From: Flavobacterium sp. Root901
GTDB lineage: Bacteria > Bacteroidota > Bacteroidia > Flavobacteriales > Flavobacteriaceae
Direction: 5' to 3'
NCBI RefSeq assembly: GCF_001429765.1
Contig: NZ_LMJB01000009.1
Location: 62,001 to 126,000 of the forward strand
DNA: 64,000 nucleotides
The first letter of the stretch is position 1. Every line of letters starts with the position of its first letter. Positions 25,193 to 34,305 of this stretch are shown here, in pieces. The notes below the pieces were generated by a model that searched no databases, was not told the origin of the DNA, and saw only the letters and a program-made list of their open reading frames with translations. A program made the translations under genes and the position numbers.

Positions 25193-26347
25193 TTAGAAAA
25201 ATCTCCCTTGAAATTGTATGATAAATAAGTTATTATCATATATAGAAGTGTTTGGAATATTACGCTTGTAGTTGTCAAACTGCATTCCCATTTCGATACG
25301 GCCGGTATAACCTTTTCCAAACTCCAAACTTGCCATAGGTGTATAGGTTTGTTTCGCATTTGAATCTATTTTGAAATTCCTGTCAAAATATTCATATCTG
25401 CATGAAAATTCTATTGCTGTTAATTTTCGATATTGTATCTCATATCTTAGATTAGGCAGGAAATACGCTCCTCGCATTTGATATTCGTTAAGATTTGAAG
25501 TTCTCGTATCTGGAGCTAATGAATAATATAAGTAATGATTAATTCCCTGTTTTGCTTCAAGTTGTGTTTGCAGTATAAATTTGTCTCCCAACTTAAAATC
25601 GGCAGTAAGATCAAGACCAAGTGCAAAAACTTTGTTTTTATAAACTTCACCAATGCCGCCATTAAGACCAAAATTGATGTTATGTTTTTTATCTAATTCA
25701 AAACCCAGACGTGTTGAATACTGCTTTCCGTTATCCTTATCAGAAACCTGATCTTTTCCATTTCCGTTTACTGCTGAAACCGCATAAGTAACGGGCATTT
25801 TTCCTAAATTAAGACTTCCGAACATAGAAGCTCCAATTTGAAAACTTGTCCATCCATTATTTCCAAATTCTGAGTATTGATTTGAGTAATCAAATGATTT
25901 AAGAATATCTGCCGGGTTTAATTCCTCGATTCCAAAAGCTGGTCTAAACTGCCCCACTAAAAAACCAATATTTTTATTAAAAGTATATCTCGCAAAAGCA
26001 TTTTCGAGGACTTTGCCTTTAGGATCTGATTTGAAATCTGCAAAATTTGCCAGTACTACAACATCAAAACTTTCTCCTAATTTAGTTGTAACTCCCAACC
26101 GCATTCTTTTAACATCAAAGGTATCTTCTACCGCTTTATCATCCGAATGATGAAGTCCGCTTACTGCGTCAACTCCATTAGTAAATCCACTTAAATACCT
26201 CGCCTGAAAAAGACCCTGAAATTTGAATTGTGGATATTTTACTTCTGTCTTAGAATTAGAATCTATTGTTTGTCCATTCGATAAAAATGGAAATAATAAG
26301 CCCAATAGAAAAGCCTTAAAAACTGAAAAATTATGTATTCGATTCAT
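25193..26347 (-). CDS. Porin O/P family outer-membrane channel, copy 2
   Basis: This 384-residue paralogue of the 22410 gene shares FKGLFQARYL-like, KRMRLGVTTKLGE and GQFRPAFGIEEL blocks and the terminal NLFIIQFQGRFF strand. The start at 26347 (MNRIHNF) is preferred to one 12 codons upstream because it gives a normal signal peptide (cut near FLSNGQT) of the same length as copy 1. It forms an operon with DASS copy 2. Confidence 0.85.
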   Translation of the reverse strand: MNRIHNFSVFKAFLLGLLFPFLSNGQTIDSNSKTEVKYPQFKFQGLFQARYLSGFTNGVDAVSGLHHSDDKAVEDTFDVKRMRLGVTTKLGESFDVVVLANFADFKSDPKGKVLENAFARYTFNKNIGFLVGQFRPAFGIEELNPADILKSFDYSNQYSEFGNNGWTSFQIGASMFGSLNLGKMPVTYAVSAVNGNGKDQVSDKDNGKQYSTRLGFELDKKHNINFGLNGGIGEVYKNKVFALGLDLTADFKLGDKFILQTQLEAKQGINHYLYYSLAPDTRTSNLNEYQMRGAYFLPNLRYEIQYRKLTAIEFSCRYEYFDRNFKIDSNAKQTYTPMASLEFGKGYTGRIEMGMQFDNYKRNIPNTSIYDNNLFIIQFQGRFF

Positions 26348-26497
26348 AACTATAAAAATTAAATTCAATCCAAAAACAAACATTAAGTAAGTTTATTCTT
26401 ACTTTAAATTTAATTTTATGTCAGTTCTAAAAACCTGATTTAAATCATCATTTTAATTATTATTAACTTTTAGCTTTTTTAATATTAGGCACAAAAA

Positions 26498-26523
26498 AAA
26501 GCATAAGAATTAACTTATGCTTT
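26498..26523 (-). terminator. Terminator after the ABC-F gene
   Basis: AAGCATAAG/CTTATGCTT arms with an A8 run give a T-tailed hairpin on the minus strand, 23 bases past the ABC-F stop. It is similar in sequence to the terminator at 23686. Confidence 0.85.
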
Positions 26524-26545
26524 CTATGATTATTTGTATTTTAAC

Positions 26546-28180
26546 TTATTTTTCAATCTCTCTCATCGAATCCATTTTTTTATGAGCAAGGAAACCTGCC
26601 ACATCTTCAAAGTGTTCTTTTACTCTTTTGTTTCCAAATTCAAAAACTTTAGTGGCTAATCCGTCAAGGAAATCACGGTCGTGAGAAACCAAGATCAAAG
26701 TTCCGTCAAAATCACGTAAAGCATCTTTAATAATATCTTTAGTCTTCATATCTAAGTGATTAGAAGGCTCATCCAGAATTAACAAGTTCACTGGCTCCAG
26801 CAACAATTTAATCATTGCCAAACGTGTTTTTTCTCCTCCGGAAAGCACTTTTACTTTTTTAGTGATATCATCTCCCTGAAACATAAAAGCTCCTAAAATA
26901 TTTTTGATCTGGGTTCTGATATCTCCTACTGCAATCGCATCGATAGTTTCAAAAATGGTGGCATTTTCATCTAGTAAAGCGGCCTGATTTTGCGCAAAAT
27001 ATCCAATTTGAGAATTATGTCCAATTTCAACGCTTCCTGAATCAATACCAATTTCTTTCATGATAGCTTTGATCATGGTAGATTTTCCTTCACCATTTTT
27101 ACCAACAAAAGCTACTTTCTGACCTCTTTCAATAACAATATTTGCGTCTTTAAAAACTACATGATCACCATAAGATTTCGCAAGATCTTTTACCACAACA
27201 GGATATTGACCTGAACGTGCTGCCGGCGGAAACTTTAAACGCAATGCCGATGTATCTACTTCATCAACCTGAACAATTTCTAATTTTTCAAGCATTTTTA
27301 CACGCGACTGAACGGCATCTGTTTTAGAAAAAGTTCCTTTAAAACGGTCAATAAAAGCTCTGTTATCGGCAATCATTTTCTGCTGTTCATCATACGCTTT
27401 TTGCTGATGAATACGACGGTCTTTTCTTAATTCTAAATAATGAGAATATTTAGCTTTATAATCATAGATTCTTCCCATTGTCACTTCAATGGTACGATTG
27501 GTAATATTATCAACAAATGCTCTATCGTGCGAAATTACCACAACTGCCTTAGCCTGATTTAATAAAAAATCTTCTAACCATTGAATACTTTCAATATCCA
27601 TGTGGTTGGTTGGCTCATCAAGCAAAATAAGATCCGGTTTTCTCAATAAGATTTTAGCCAATTCAATACGCATTCTCCATCCTCCGGAAAACTCAGAAGT
27701 CTGACGTGTAAAATCTTCTCTTTCAAATCCTAAACCAACTAAAATCTTTTCTACTTCGGCTTCGTAATTTATTTCTTCGATTGCATAAAATTTCTCGCTT
27801 AAGTCAGAAACTCTTTCGATTAATTTCATGTAAGCATCACTTTCGTAATCTGTACGTACTGTTAACTGCTCATTGATTTCATCAATTTCAGCTTTCATAT
27901 TAAAAATTTCACCAAAAGCTTTAGATGCTTCTTCCATAACAGTTGCGCCATCTTCTGTAAGCAAATGCTGCGGCAGGTAAGCAATTACGGCTTCTTTTGG
28001 AGCAGAAATATTTCCTGTTGATGGTTTATTTACTCCGGCAATTATTTTTAAAAGTGTCGATTTTCCCGCACCATTTTTACCCATAAGGGCAATTTTATCA
28101 TTTTCATTTATAGCAAAAGAAACATCGCTAAAAAGTGTAGTTCCGCCAAACTGAACCGAAATATCGTTAACTGTAATCAT
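26546..28180 (-). CDS. ABC-F family ATPase (translation factor type)
   Basis: This 544-residue soluble protein has two nucleotide-binding domains and no membrane segments. Walker A motifs are GKNGAGKST (about 34-42) and GKNGEGKST (about 362-370). The signatures are FSGGWRMR and LSGGEKTR; Walker B motifs are LILLDEPTNHMD and LLILDEPSNHLD. The linker of about 70-80 residues between the domains (YSHYLELRKDRRIHQQKAYDEQ region) is the P-site tRNA interaction motif. ABC-F proteins act at the ribosomal E site. Which subfamily (YbiT-like is my guess) is not certain, and there is no evidence for antibiotic resistance. Confidence 0.9.
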   Translation of the reverse strand: MITVNDISVQFGGTTLFSDVSFAINENDKIALMGKNGAGKSTLLKIIAGVNKPSTGNISAPKEAVIAYLPQHLLTEDGATVMEEASKAFGEIFNMKAEIDEINEQLTVRTDYESDAYMKLIERVSDLSEKFYAIEEINYEAEVEKILVGLGFEREDFTRQTSEFSGGWRMRIELAKILLRKPDLILLDEPTNHMDIESIQWLEDFLLNQAKAVVVISHDRAFVDNITNRTIEVTMGRIYDYKAKYSHYLELRKDRRIHQQKAYDEQQKMIADNRAFIDRFKGTFSKTDAVQSRVKMLEKLEIVQVDEVDTSALRLKFPPAARSGQYPVVVKDLAKSYGDHVVFKDANIVIERGQKVAFVGKNGEGKSTMIKAIMKEIGIDSGSVEIGHNSQIGYFAQNQAALLDENATIFETIDAIAVGDIRTQIKNILGAFMFQGDDITKKVKVLSGGEKTRLAMIKLLLEPVNLLILDEPSNHLDMKTKDIIKDALRDFDGTLILVSHDRDFLDGLATKVFEFGNKRVKEHFEDVAGFLAHKKMDSMREIEK

Positions 28181-28842
28181 TTAGATTTTTAGATTTTAGA
28201 CTGCTTAGATTATTAGATTTCCTTTACAGCATTTTTTTGAAAGCGCAAAGATAATCTAATTAGATAATTAGGCAATTAGAAAATGTGCCAATTTGATAAT
28301 TAGATAATTTTGAGAATGTGGCAATTAGAAAATTTTCTTTTTGCCACAGATTAAAGGATTTCCAGTGATTATTTTGTTCAGGAATTGACTTTGATAAAAA
28401 AATCTTTTTTAATGTTTTTAATCTGTGACAAACAAAAAATGTTTCATTCTATTTTTTAACCGGATCAAAATTCGCCCCTGCAATATAGGTCGAGCCGAAG
28501 GCTCTCTTTTAAGTTCCGAAGGAACAAATTATATTGTAGAGCTGGACTTCAGTCCAGTTTAATATGTAAAATAAATAAAATAGCGGGTTTTAAAAACCTG
28601 TCGAATTGGAATTATCTCTGTTTCATCAAATTCTATATTGTTGCTCTTAACTGGACTGAAGTCCAGCTCTACAATATAATTTGTTCCTTCAGAACTTTAG
28701 TTGAGAGCCTTTGGCTCTTCATATTGTTGGGCTCTCTTTTGTTTGGTTAATATGTAAAAAACAAAACCCGACAGGTTTTAAAAACCTGTCGGGTTACAAA
28801 TTATCTCATTATCAAATTGACTAGTTATCTAATTATCTAATT
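28181..28842. repeat. 660-base intergenic region packed with inverted repeats
   Basis: No gene is supported here. Seen: AGATAATTAG-type arms at both ends (about 28255-28345 and 28810-28842); a CACAGATTAA-type hairpin (28342-28353 with 28419-28430); a long inverted repeat with arms 28481-28560 and 28648-28729, each containing a CTGGACTTCAGTCCAG palindrome; and a perfect hairpin at 28765-28795 (CCCGACAGG/CCTGTCGGG). The elements look nested, as if later ones inserted in earlier ones. Confidence 0.85.
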
Positions 28843-30018
28843 TTAGTCCTTTCTCCATTTTTTTGTTTCTTCAAAAATATGCTCTAAGATTGAAGCCTCT
28901 GTTTCATCAAATTCGATATTTCTTCGGCTCATTACTAATTTTGCTGTTTCAAAAGCTTTTTTAGTAACATAGGTTGTAAATCCTGCTGCGCCGCCCCATG
29001 AAAAACTCGGAACAAAATTTCTTGGAAAACCGCTTCCAAAAATATTAGCACTTACACCAACAACAGTTCCGGTGTTAAACATTGTGTTAATTCCGCATTT
29101 ACTATGGTCTCCCATCATTAAACCGCAAAACTGAAGTCCTGTTTTGGCAAAACCTTCTGTTTCATAACTCCACAATTTTACCTCTTCGTAATTGTTTTTC
29201 AAATTCGAATTGTTACTGTCTGCACCAATGTTACACCATTCGCCCAAAACAGAATCTCCTAAAAATCCTTCATGGCCTTTATTTGAATTAGCAAAAAGAA
29301 CGGAGTTTTTAACCTCCCCGCCTATTCTTGATCCTGGACCAACAGTCGTTGCACCATAGACCTTAGCCGACATTTTTACCATAGCATTTTCGCATAATGC
29401 AAAAGGGCCGCGAATTACGGTTCCTTCCATGATTTCGGTATTCTTACCTATATATATAGGACCATTTGAAGCGTTAAGCGTTACAAATTCTAATTTGGCT
29501 CCTTCTTCAATAAATATATTTTCCGGTGCTATCGTGTTTACGCTTTTTGGAATTGGCTGCGATTTTCTGTCTTCTGTTAAAAAATCAAAATCAGCACGAA
29601 TAGCCGCATCATTTTTTGAAAAAATATCCCAGGTATGCTCAATTGTCAAACAATCACCATTATATTGAATGATTTCATAGGAATCAAAATCAACTTCTTC
29701 CTGATTTTCTGAAGCAAAAAAAGCAATTACATCATCTCCTTTAAAAATAGCCTGATTGGCTTGCAAATCAGAAACTAACTCCACCAGCGCATCATTTGGC
29801 AAATACGCTGCATTTATCATTACATTTTCTTCCATTTCTACCATTGGAAACTTGGCAGATAAATAATCTTCAGTAATTGTTGTTATGGTTGAACCTAAAC
29901 GAGTTTCCCATTTTTGGCGAATCGTCATAATTCCGATTAAGATATCAGCCACGGGTCTGGTAAAGGTAAAAGGTAATAGAGCATTCCGGACGGGACCGTC
30001 AAAAAGAATGTAATTCAT
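28843..30018 (-). CDS. GlmU-like sugar nucleotidyltransferase family protein
   Basis: This 391-residue protein has an N-terminal segment that replaces the usual nucleotidyltransferase loop (NYILFDGPVRNALLPFTFTRPVADI) and a C-terminal left-handed beta-helix of hexapeptide repeats (from about residue 190: GKNTEIMEGTVIRGPFALC, VYGATTVGPGSRIGGEV). Bacteroidota annotate this as a GlmU family protein. The canonical pyrophosphorylase motif is not evident, so nucleotidyl transfer is uncertain. It might make or bind a sugar nucleotide. It stands between a repeat region and rpmE2. Confidence 0.8.
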   Translation of the reverse strand: MNYILFDGPVRNALLPFTFTRPVADILIGIMTIRQKWETRLGSTITTITEDYLSAKFPMVEMEENVMINAAYLPNDALVELVSDLQANQAIFKGDDVIAFFASENQEEVDFDSYEIIQYNGDCLTIEHTWDIFSKNDAAIRADFDFLTEDRKSQPIPKSVNTIAPENIFIEEGAKLEFVTLNASNGPIYIGKNTEIMEGTVIRGPFALCENAMVKMSAKVYGATTVGPGSRIGGEVKNSVLFANSNKGHEGFLGDSVLGEWCNIGADSNNSNLKNNYEEVKLWSYETEGFAKTGLQFCGLMMGDHSKCGINTMFNTGTVVGVSANIFGSGFPRNFVPSFSWGGAAGFTTYVTKKAFETAKLVMSRRNIEFDETEASILEHIFEETKKWRKD

Positions 30019-30177
30019 AAAATTAATTTAATGTGTTAAAATTTGTTTGGTTACCGAGATCAAAGTTACAAATATTTTATTTGTCGTATTTATGATACAT
30101 TATCCTATGCGGAAAAAACTATATATTTTAACATTAAAAAAAGAATGAAATTTGAGGGTTAAATTAGGACAAAAAAA

Positions 30178-30203
30178 AAGCCTCCCAATCCGGAAGGCTT
30201 TCT
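30178..30203 (-). terminator. Terminator of rpmE2
   Basis: AAAGCCTCC/GGAAGGCTTT arms precede an A9 run, that is, T9 on the minus strand, just downstream of rpmE2. Confidence 0.85.
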
Positions 30204-30221
30204 GTATATTGTAAACAGCTA

Positions 30222-30476
30222 TTATTTTTTAGCGTGTTTTGCATATTTAGTTTTGAATTTATCAATACGTCCTGCAGTATCGATAAGTTTAGATTTACCA
30301 GTATAAAAAGGGTGAGATGTTCTAGAAATCTCCATTTTTACAACTGGATACTCAACTCCGTCAACTTCAATTGTTTCTTTTGTATCTGCAGTAGATTTAG
30401 TGATAAAAACGTCATCATTTGACATGTCTTTAAATGCAACTAATCTGTAATTTTCTGGGTGAATTCCTTTTTTCAT
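30222..30476 (-). CDS. rpmE2: 50S ribosomal protein L31 type B
   Basis: An 84-residue protein starting MKKGIHPENYRLVAFKDMS, with the L31 signature HPFYTGK near residue 56. It contains no cysteine, so it is the zinc-independent (C-minus) form. Its length matches type B L31. It is monocistronic with its own terminator. In bacteria having both L31 forms the type B gene is induced by zinc shortage; whether a zinc form exists in this genome is not visible here. Confidence 0.96.
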   Translation of the reverse strand: MKKGIHPENYRLVAFKDMSNDDVFITKSTADTKETIEVDGVEYPVVKMEISRTSHPFYTGKSKLIDTAGRIDKFKTKYAKHAKK

Positions 30477-30690
30477 CTTTCTTTTTATTTATTGTTTAGA
30501 ACATTTTTATTTTGAAGCTTTTTCATGGTTAGAAAAAGGTATAAACAAATGATGCTCTTTTTTGTTTAAAATTTTAATTAATTTTGAGTGTGCAAATTTA
30601 CAATTCTTTTTTAATAAACAAATACTTAGCGTACTTTTTTTTAGTTAAATTCAAAAAGCTTTTTTTCTCTTCGATTATAGTGGGAATTGC

Positions 30691-30698
30691 TATATTTG
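30691..30698 (+). promoter_or_regulatory. -7 element for the DUF4199-glycosyltransferase pair
   Basis: TATATTTG lies 27 bases before the ATG at 30726, fitting the TAnnTTTG consensus. A longer reading frame from 30687 would include this box and is therefore unlikely. Confidence 0.6.
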
Positions 30699-30725
30699 TG
30701 GATTAATTTTAAAACACATAGAAAT

Positions 30726-31256
30726 ATGATTAATGAAGTTATAAAAAAGAACGGTATTACATATGGTGTAATGATTGGAATTGCATCTGCCTTGGTTACT
30801 GCAATTATATATTCAGTTGATTTGAATTTATTTACAGCATGGTGGATGGGTCTTATAGGTATTGCAATAAGTGTTACGATCAGCATCATTTTACTTTCTA
30901 AAACCAAGAGAGAATTAAATGGTATTTTTAGTTTCAAAGATGCTTTTACCACTTATTTTATAGCCGCAGTAGTCGGTATTTTAATTTCTACAACTTTTAA
31001 TATCCTCCTTTTTAATGTTATCGATCCGGGAGCAAAAGAAACTTTAAGCGAAGTCATGATCAAATATACAGTTGGCATGCTGCAAAAGTTTGGCACTCCG
31101 GCTTCTGCCATTAACGAAGCTGTTGCAAAAATGAAAGAAAGCAACCCATACTCTACTGTTGAATTATTAAAGGGGTCTGTTTTCGCCATGGTAATCAGTG
31201 CAATCTTTGGACTAATTTTCGCAGCATTTTTCAAAAGTAAATCTACACAAGAATAA
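30726..31256 (+). CDS. DUF4199 membrane protein
   Basis: This 176-residue inner-membrane protein has four hydrophobic segments (about 10-30, 35-55, 73-95, 148-170) and the DUF4199 plan, including FSFKDAFTTYFIAAVVGILISTTFN and a periplasmic helical stretch before the last segment. Its function is unknown. The start at 30726 is chosen because an upstream TATATTTG promoter box overlaps the alternative N-terminus. It is nine bases upstream of a membrane-anchored glycosyltransferase, a pairing that as I recall is conserved in Flavobacteriaceae. Confidence 0.85.
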   Translation: MINEVIKKNGITYGVMIGIASALVTAIIYSVDLNLFTAWWMGLIGIAISVTISIILLSKTKRELNGIFSFKDAFTTYFIAAVVGILISTTFNILLFNVIDPGAKETLSEVMIKYTVGMLQKFGTPASAINEAVAKMKESNPYSTVELLKGSVFAMVISAIFGLIFAAFFKSKSTQE

Positions 31257-31265
31257 AAAACATAA

Positions 31266-32222
31266 ATGAATCTATCTATACTTATACCGCTTCTAAACGA
31301 GGAGGAATCGCTTAAAGAACTCTATTCATGGATTATTAAAGTGATGCAGTCTAACAATTACTCTTATGAAATCATTTTTGTTGATGATGGAAGTACGGAT
31401 GATTCCTGGAATATTATTGAAAGTTTCTCAAACGAAAATCCAAATGTAAAAGGGATTCGTTTCATGAAAAATTTCGGAAAATCGCAGGCGCTGCATGCCG
31501 GTTTTGCAAAAGCAAAAGGTGATGTCATTATCACTATGGATGCCGACCTGCAGGACAGCCCGGATGAAATTCCGGAATTATACGAAATGATTACCAAAGA
31601 AAAATTTGATTTGGTTTCCGGCTGGAAAAAGAAACGTTACGACTCTGTTGTGGCAAAAAACCTTCCATCTAAATTATTCAACTGGGCAGCAAGAAAAACT
31701 TCCGGAGTTGAACTAAATGATTTTAACTGCGGATTAAAAGCCTATAAAAATGCCGTTGTAAAAAATATTGAGGTTTCTGGCGAAATGCATCGATACATTC
31801 CTGTTCTCGCTAAAAATGCAGGTTTTGCTAAAATTGGCGAAAAAGTAGTAATTCATCAGGCTCGTAAATATGGTGAAACTAAATTTGGAATGGAACGTTT
31901 TATCAACGGATTTCTGGATTTAATCACAATTTGGTTTTTATCAAGATTTGGAAAAAGACCAATGCACTTGTTTGGTGCAATTGGTTCATTAATGTTTATT
32001 ATAGGATTCTTATTGGCTGGTTATATTGGTATTTCAAAATTATACCATATGTATACCGGAATGAGATACAGTCTGGTTACAAACAATCCATGGTTTTTTA
32101 TAGCCTTAACAACAATGATTTTAGGAACCCAGCTTTTCCTGGCGGGGTTTTTAGGCGAAATTATTTTAAGAACTAAAAATAATGAAGAGCGTTATAAAGT
32201 ATCCAGAGAGGTTAATTTTTAA
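31266..32222 (+). CDS. Polyprenyl-phosphate glycosyltransferase, GT2 (DPM1/GtrB-like)
   Basis: This 318-residue enzyme has a GT2 domain (residues 1 to about 225): SILIPLLNEEESL start, FVDDGSTDDSW, the metal-binding MDADLQDSPDE and the acceptor region VIHQARKYGETKFG. Two C-terminal transmembrane segments (about 232-255 and 270-295) follow. This plan is that of enzymes moving a sugar from a nucleotide to undecaprenyl or dolichyl phosphate at the inner membrane. The sugar is unknown. It is downstream of DUF4199 and 110 bases upstream of a phosphosugar mutase, which might feed it. Confidence 0.9.
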   Translation: MNLSILIPLLNEEESLKELYSWIIKVMQSNNYSYEIIFVDDGSTDDSWNIIESFSNENPNVKGIRFMKNFGKSQALHAGFAKAKGDVIITMDADLQDSPDEIPELYEMITKEKFDLVSGWKKKRYDSVVAKNLPSKLFNWAARKTSGVELNDFNCGLKAYKNAVVKNIEVSGEMHRYIPVLAKNAGFAKIGEKVVIHQARKYGETKFGMERFINGFLDLITIWFLSRFGKRPMHLFGAIGSLMFIIGFLLAGYIGISKLYHMYTGMRYSLVTNNPWFFIALTTMILGTQLFLAGFLGEIILRTKNNEERYKVSREVNF

Positions 32223-32332
32223 CTTAAACCTTCTTACTGCTCTAAAAAAAGATAAGTAAAGACAAAATAGGTCTTGGATTAAATCCTGAAAAATACTTAT
32301 CTTTAATTAAAACATTAAAAAAATACATACAA

Positions 32333-34060
32333 ATGAATATCGCACCTAATATATTAAATGCTGTGAACGAATGGCTGACGCCGACATTTGATCAGGAAAC
32401 GCAGGCAGCTGTAAAAGAATTAATGACAACGTCGCCAAAAGAACTTGAGGAAAGTTTTTATAAAAATCTTGAATTTGGAACTGGCGGTATGCGCGGTGTT
32501 ATGGGTGTTGGAAACAACAGAATCAACAAATATACACTTGGAAAAAACACACAGGGTTTATCAGATTATTTACATCAGGTTTTTCCAAATCAACCGTTAA
32601 AGGTTGTTATTGCTTACGATTGCCGTCACAACAGTAATACTTTAGCAAAAGTTGTTGCTGATGTTTTTTCAGCAAACGGAATTCAGGTTTATTTATTCTC
32701 AGATTTGAGACCAACTCCAGAATTATCTTTCGCTCTTAAATATCTTGGCTGCCAATGCGGAATCGTCCTTACAGCTTCCCATAATCCGCCGGAATATAAC
32801 GGATATAAAGTGTACTGGCAGGATGGCGGACAGATTGTTCCTCCGCAAGACGGCGAAATTATTAAAGTAATCGAAAGCTTGGATTACGATAAAATTAAAT
32901 TCAACGCAAACGAAAGTTTAATTCAGTACATCGATACTGAAATTGATAAGGCTTTTGTAAAATCATCTATCGAAAACGCAAGTTTTAATACTCCGGCTGA
33001 AGCCAAAGATAATCTGCAGATTGTCTTTACTTCACTGCACGGAACTTCTATAAAATCTATTCCGGACACTTTATCGCAGGCAGGCTACAAAAACGTTCAT
33101 ATTGTTCCTGAGCAGGCGGTTCCGGACGGAGATTTCCCAACTGTAAAATCACCAAATCCTGAAGAACCTGAAGCTTTAACTATGGCTTTGGCTTTGGCAG
33201 ACAAAACGAATTCGGATATTGTGGTAGGTACAGATCCTGACTGTGACCGTTTAGGTGTTGCCGTTCGCAATAACGATGGCAAAATGATTTTGCTTAACGG
33301 AAATCAAACCATGATTTTAATGACTTCTTTTCTTTTAAAACAATGGAAAAAGGCCGGAAAAATTAACGGAAAACAATTCGTAGGTTCAACCATTGTTTCA
33401 ACTCCAATGATGATGGAATTAGCAACAAGCTACGGTGTTGAATGTAAAGTTGGATTAACCGGTTTTAAATGGATTGCCAAAATGATCAAAGATTTCCCTG
33501 AACTTCAATTTATTGGGGGCGGTGAAGAAAGCTTTGGTTTTATGGTTGGCGATGCAGTAAGAGATAAAGATGCTGTTGCGGCTACTTTGTTAATCTGCGA
33601 AGTTGCAGCACAGGCTAAAGCTGCAGGAAGTTCTGTTTACAAAGAACTAATACAACTTTATATTGAAAATGGTTTTTATAAAGAATATTTAGTTTCACTG
33701 ACTAAAAAAGGAATGGAAGGTTTAGAAGAAATTAATCAGATGATGATTAATTTACGCCAAAACCCTTTAAAAGAAATCAACGGTCAGCGCGTCATTATGG
33801 TTGAAGATTATCAATCATCGACTGCATTGAATTTATTGACAAATGAAGAATCGTCAATGGACATTCCGAAATCGAATGTACTGATTTATTACACTGAAGA
33901 CGGTTCAAAAATATGCGCAAGACCAAGTGGAACAGAACCTAAAATTAAATTTTACATCAGCGTAAATGCAGAATTAGAATCTGCTGCAGATTTTGATGCT
34001 GCTGAAACTTTCTTAGATGAAAAAATACAGAATATCATTGCAGACATGCAATTGAAGTAA
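32333..34060 (+). CDS. Phosphoglucomutase/phosphomannomutase (alpha-D-phosphohexomutase)
   Basis: This 575-residue cytosolic enzyme interconverts hexose 1- and 6-phosphates. The active serine loop is TASHNPPEYNG (Ser at about 146), the metal loop is GTDPDCDRLG (about 297-306), the sugar-binding loop is GGGEESFGF (about 394) and the phosphate-binding loop is RPSGTEPKIKFY (about 530). The length and the N-terminal GTGGMRGVMG match the long PgcA-type mutases of Firmicutes and Bacteroidota rather than the 450-residue ManB/GlmM type. Whether glucose or mannose is preferred cannot be told. Confidence 0.93.
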   Translation: MNIAPNILNAVNEWLTPTFDQETQAAVKELMTTSPKELEESFYKNLEFGTGGMRGVMGVGNNRINKYTLGKNTQGLSDYLHQVFPNQPLKVVIAYDCRHNSNTLAKVVADVFSANGIQVYLFSDLRPTPELSFALKYLGCQCGIVLTASHNPPEYNGYKVYWQDGGQIVPPQDGEIIKVIESLDYDKIKFNANESLIQYIDTEIDKAFVKSSIENASFNTPAEAKDNLQIVFTSLHGTSIKSIPDTLSQAGYKNVHIVPEQAVPDGDFPTVKSPNPEEPEALTMALALADKTNSDIVVGTDPDCDRLGVAVRNNDGKMILLNGNQTMILMTSFLLKQWKKAGKINGKQFVGSTIVSTPMMMELATSYGVECKVGLTGFKWIAKMIKDFPELQFIGGGEESFGFMVGDAVRDKDAVAATLLICEVAAQAKAAGSSVYKELIQLYIENGFYKEYLVSLTKKGMEGLEEINQMMINLRQNPLKEINGQRVIMVEDYQSSTALNLLTNEESSMDIPKSNVLIYYTEDGSKICARPSGTEPKIKFYISVNAELESAADFDAAETFLDEKIQNIIADMQLK

Positions 34061-34110
34061 TAAAAACGAGTGGTAAGCTCTTAAATCTCTATTACAGTTT
34101 CGATACCCAG

Positions 34111-34154
34111 AACTCTGATTTACATTTGTCATAAATGTAAATCAGAGTTTTTTA
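34111..34154 (+). terminator. Terminator after the phosphosugar mutase gene
   Basis: A strong stem (AACTCTGATTTACATTT with its inverse) around a short loop is followed by T6. It is the clearest terminator in this half of the window. Confidence 0.92.
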
Positions 34155-34176
34155 ATAAAAAAAAAGCAAAAAAAAA

Positions 34177-34205
34177 TTGAAAACAAACCAATTGGATTAA
34201 TTTTG
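34177..34205 (+). promoter_or_regulatory. Promoter of the MsbA-like exporter gene
   Basis: TTG (34177-34179) and TAATTTTG (34198-34205) are 18 bases apart. This leaves a leader of roughly 95 bases before the ATG at 34306. Confidence 0.65.
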
Positions 34206-34305
34206 TGCAGTAAAAATCCCCAAGCAAATTACATAACCAAAAAAAAACATTGCCAAAACTCGAAAGAGTAATATCAAAAAGCAGAAAAATAATATTCAAA
34301 AATAA

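Noticed and set aside
26546..28180. Antibiotic-resistance ABC-F
   Set aside because: The domain plan fits ABC-F translation factors generally; no resistance-specific linker extension is evident.
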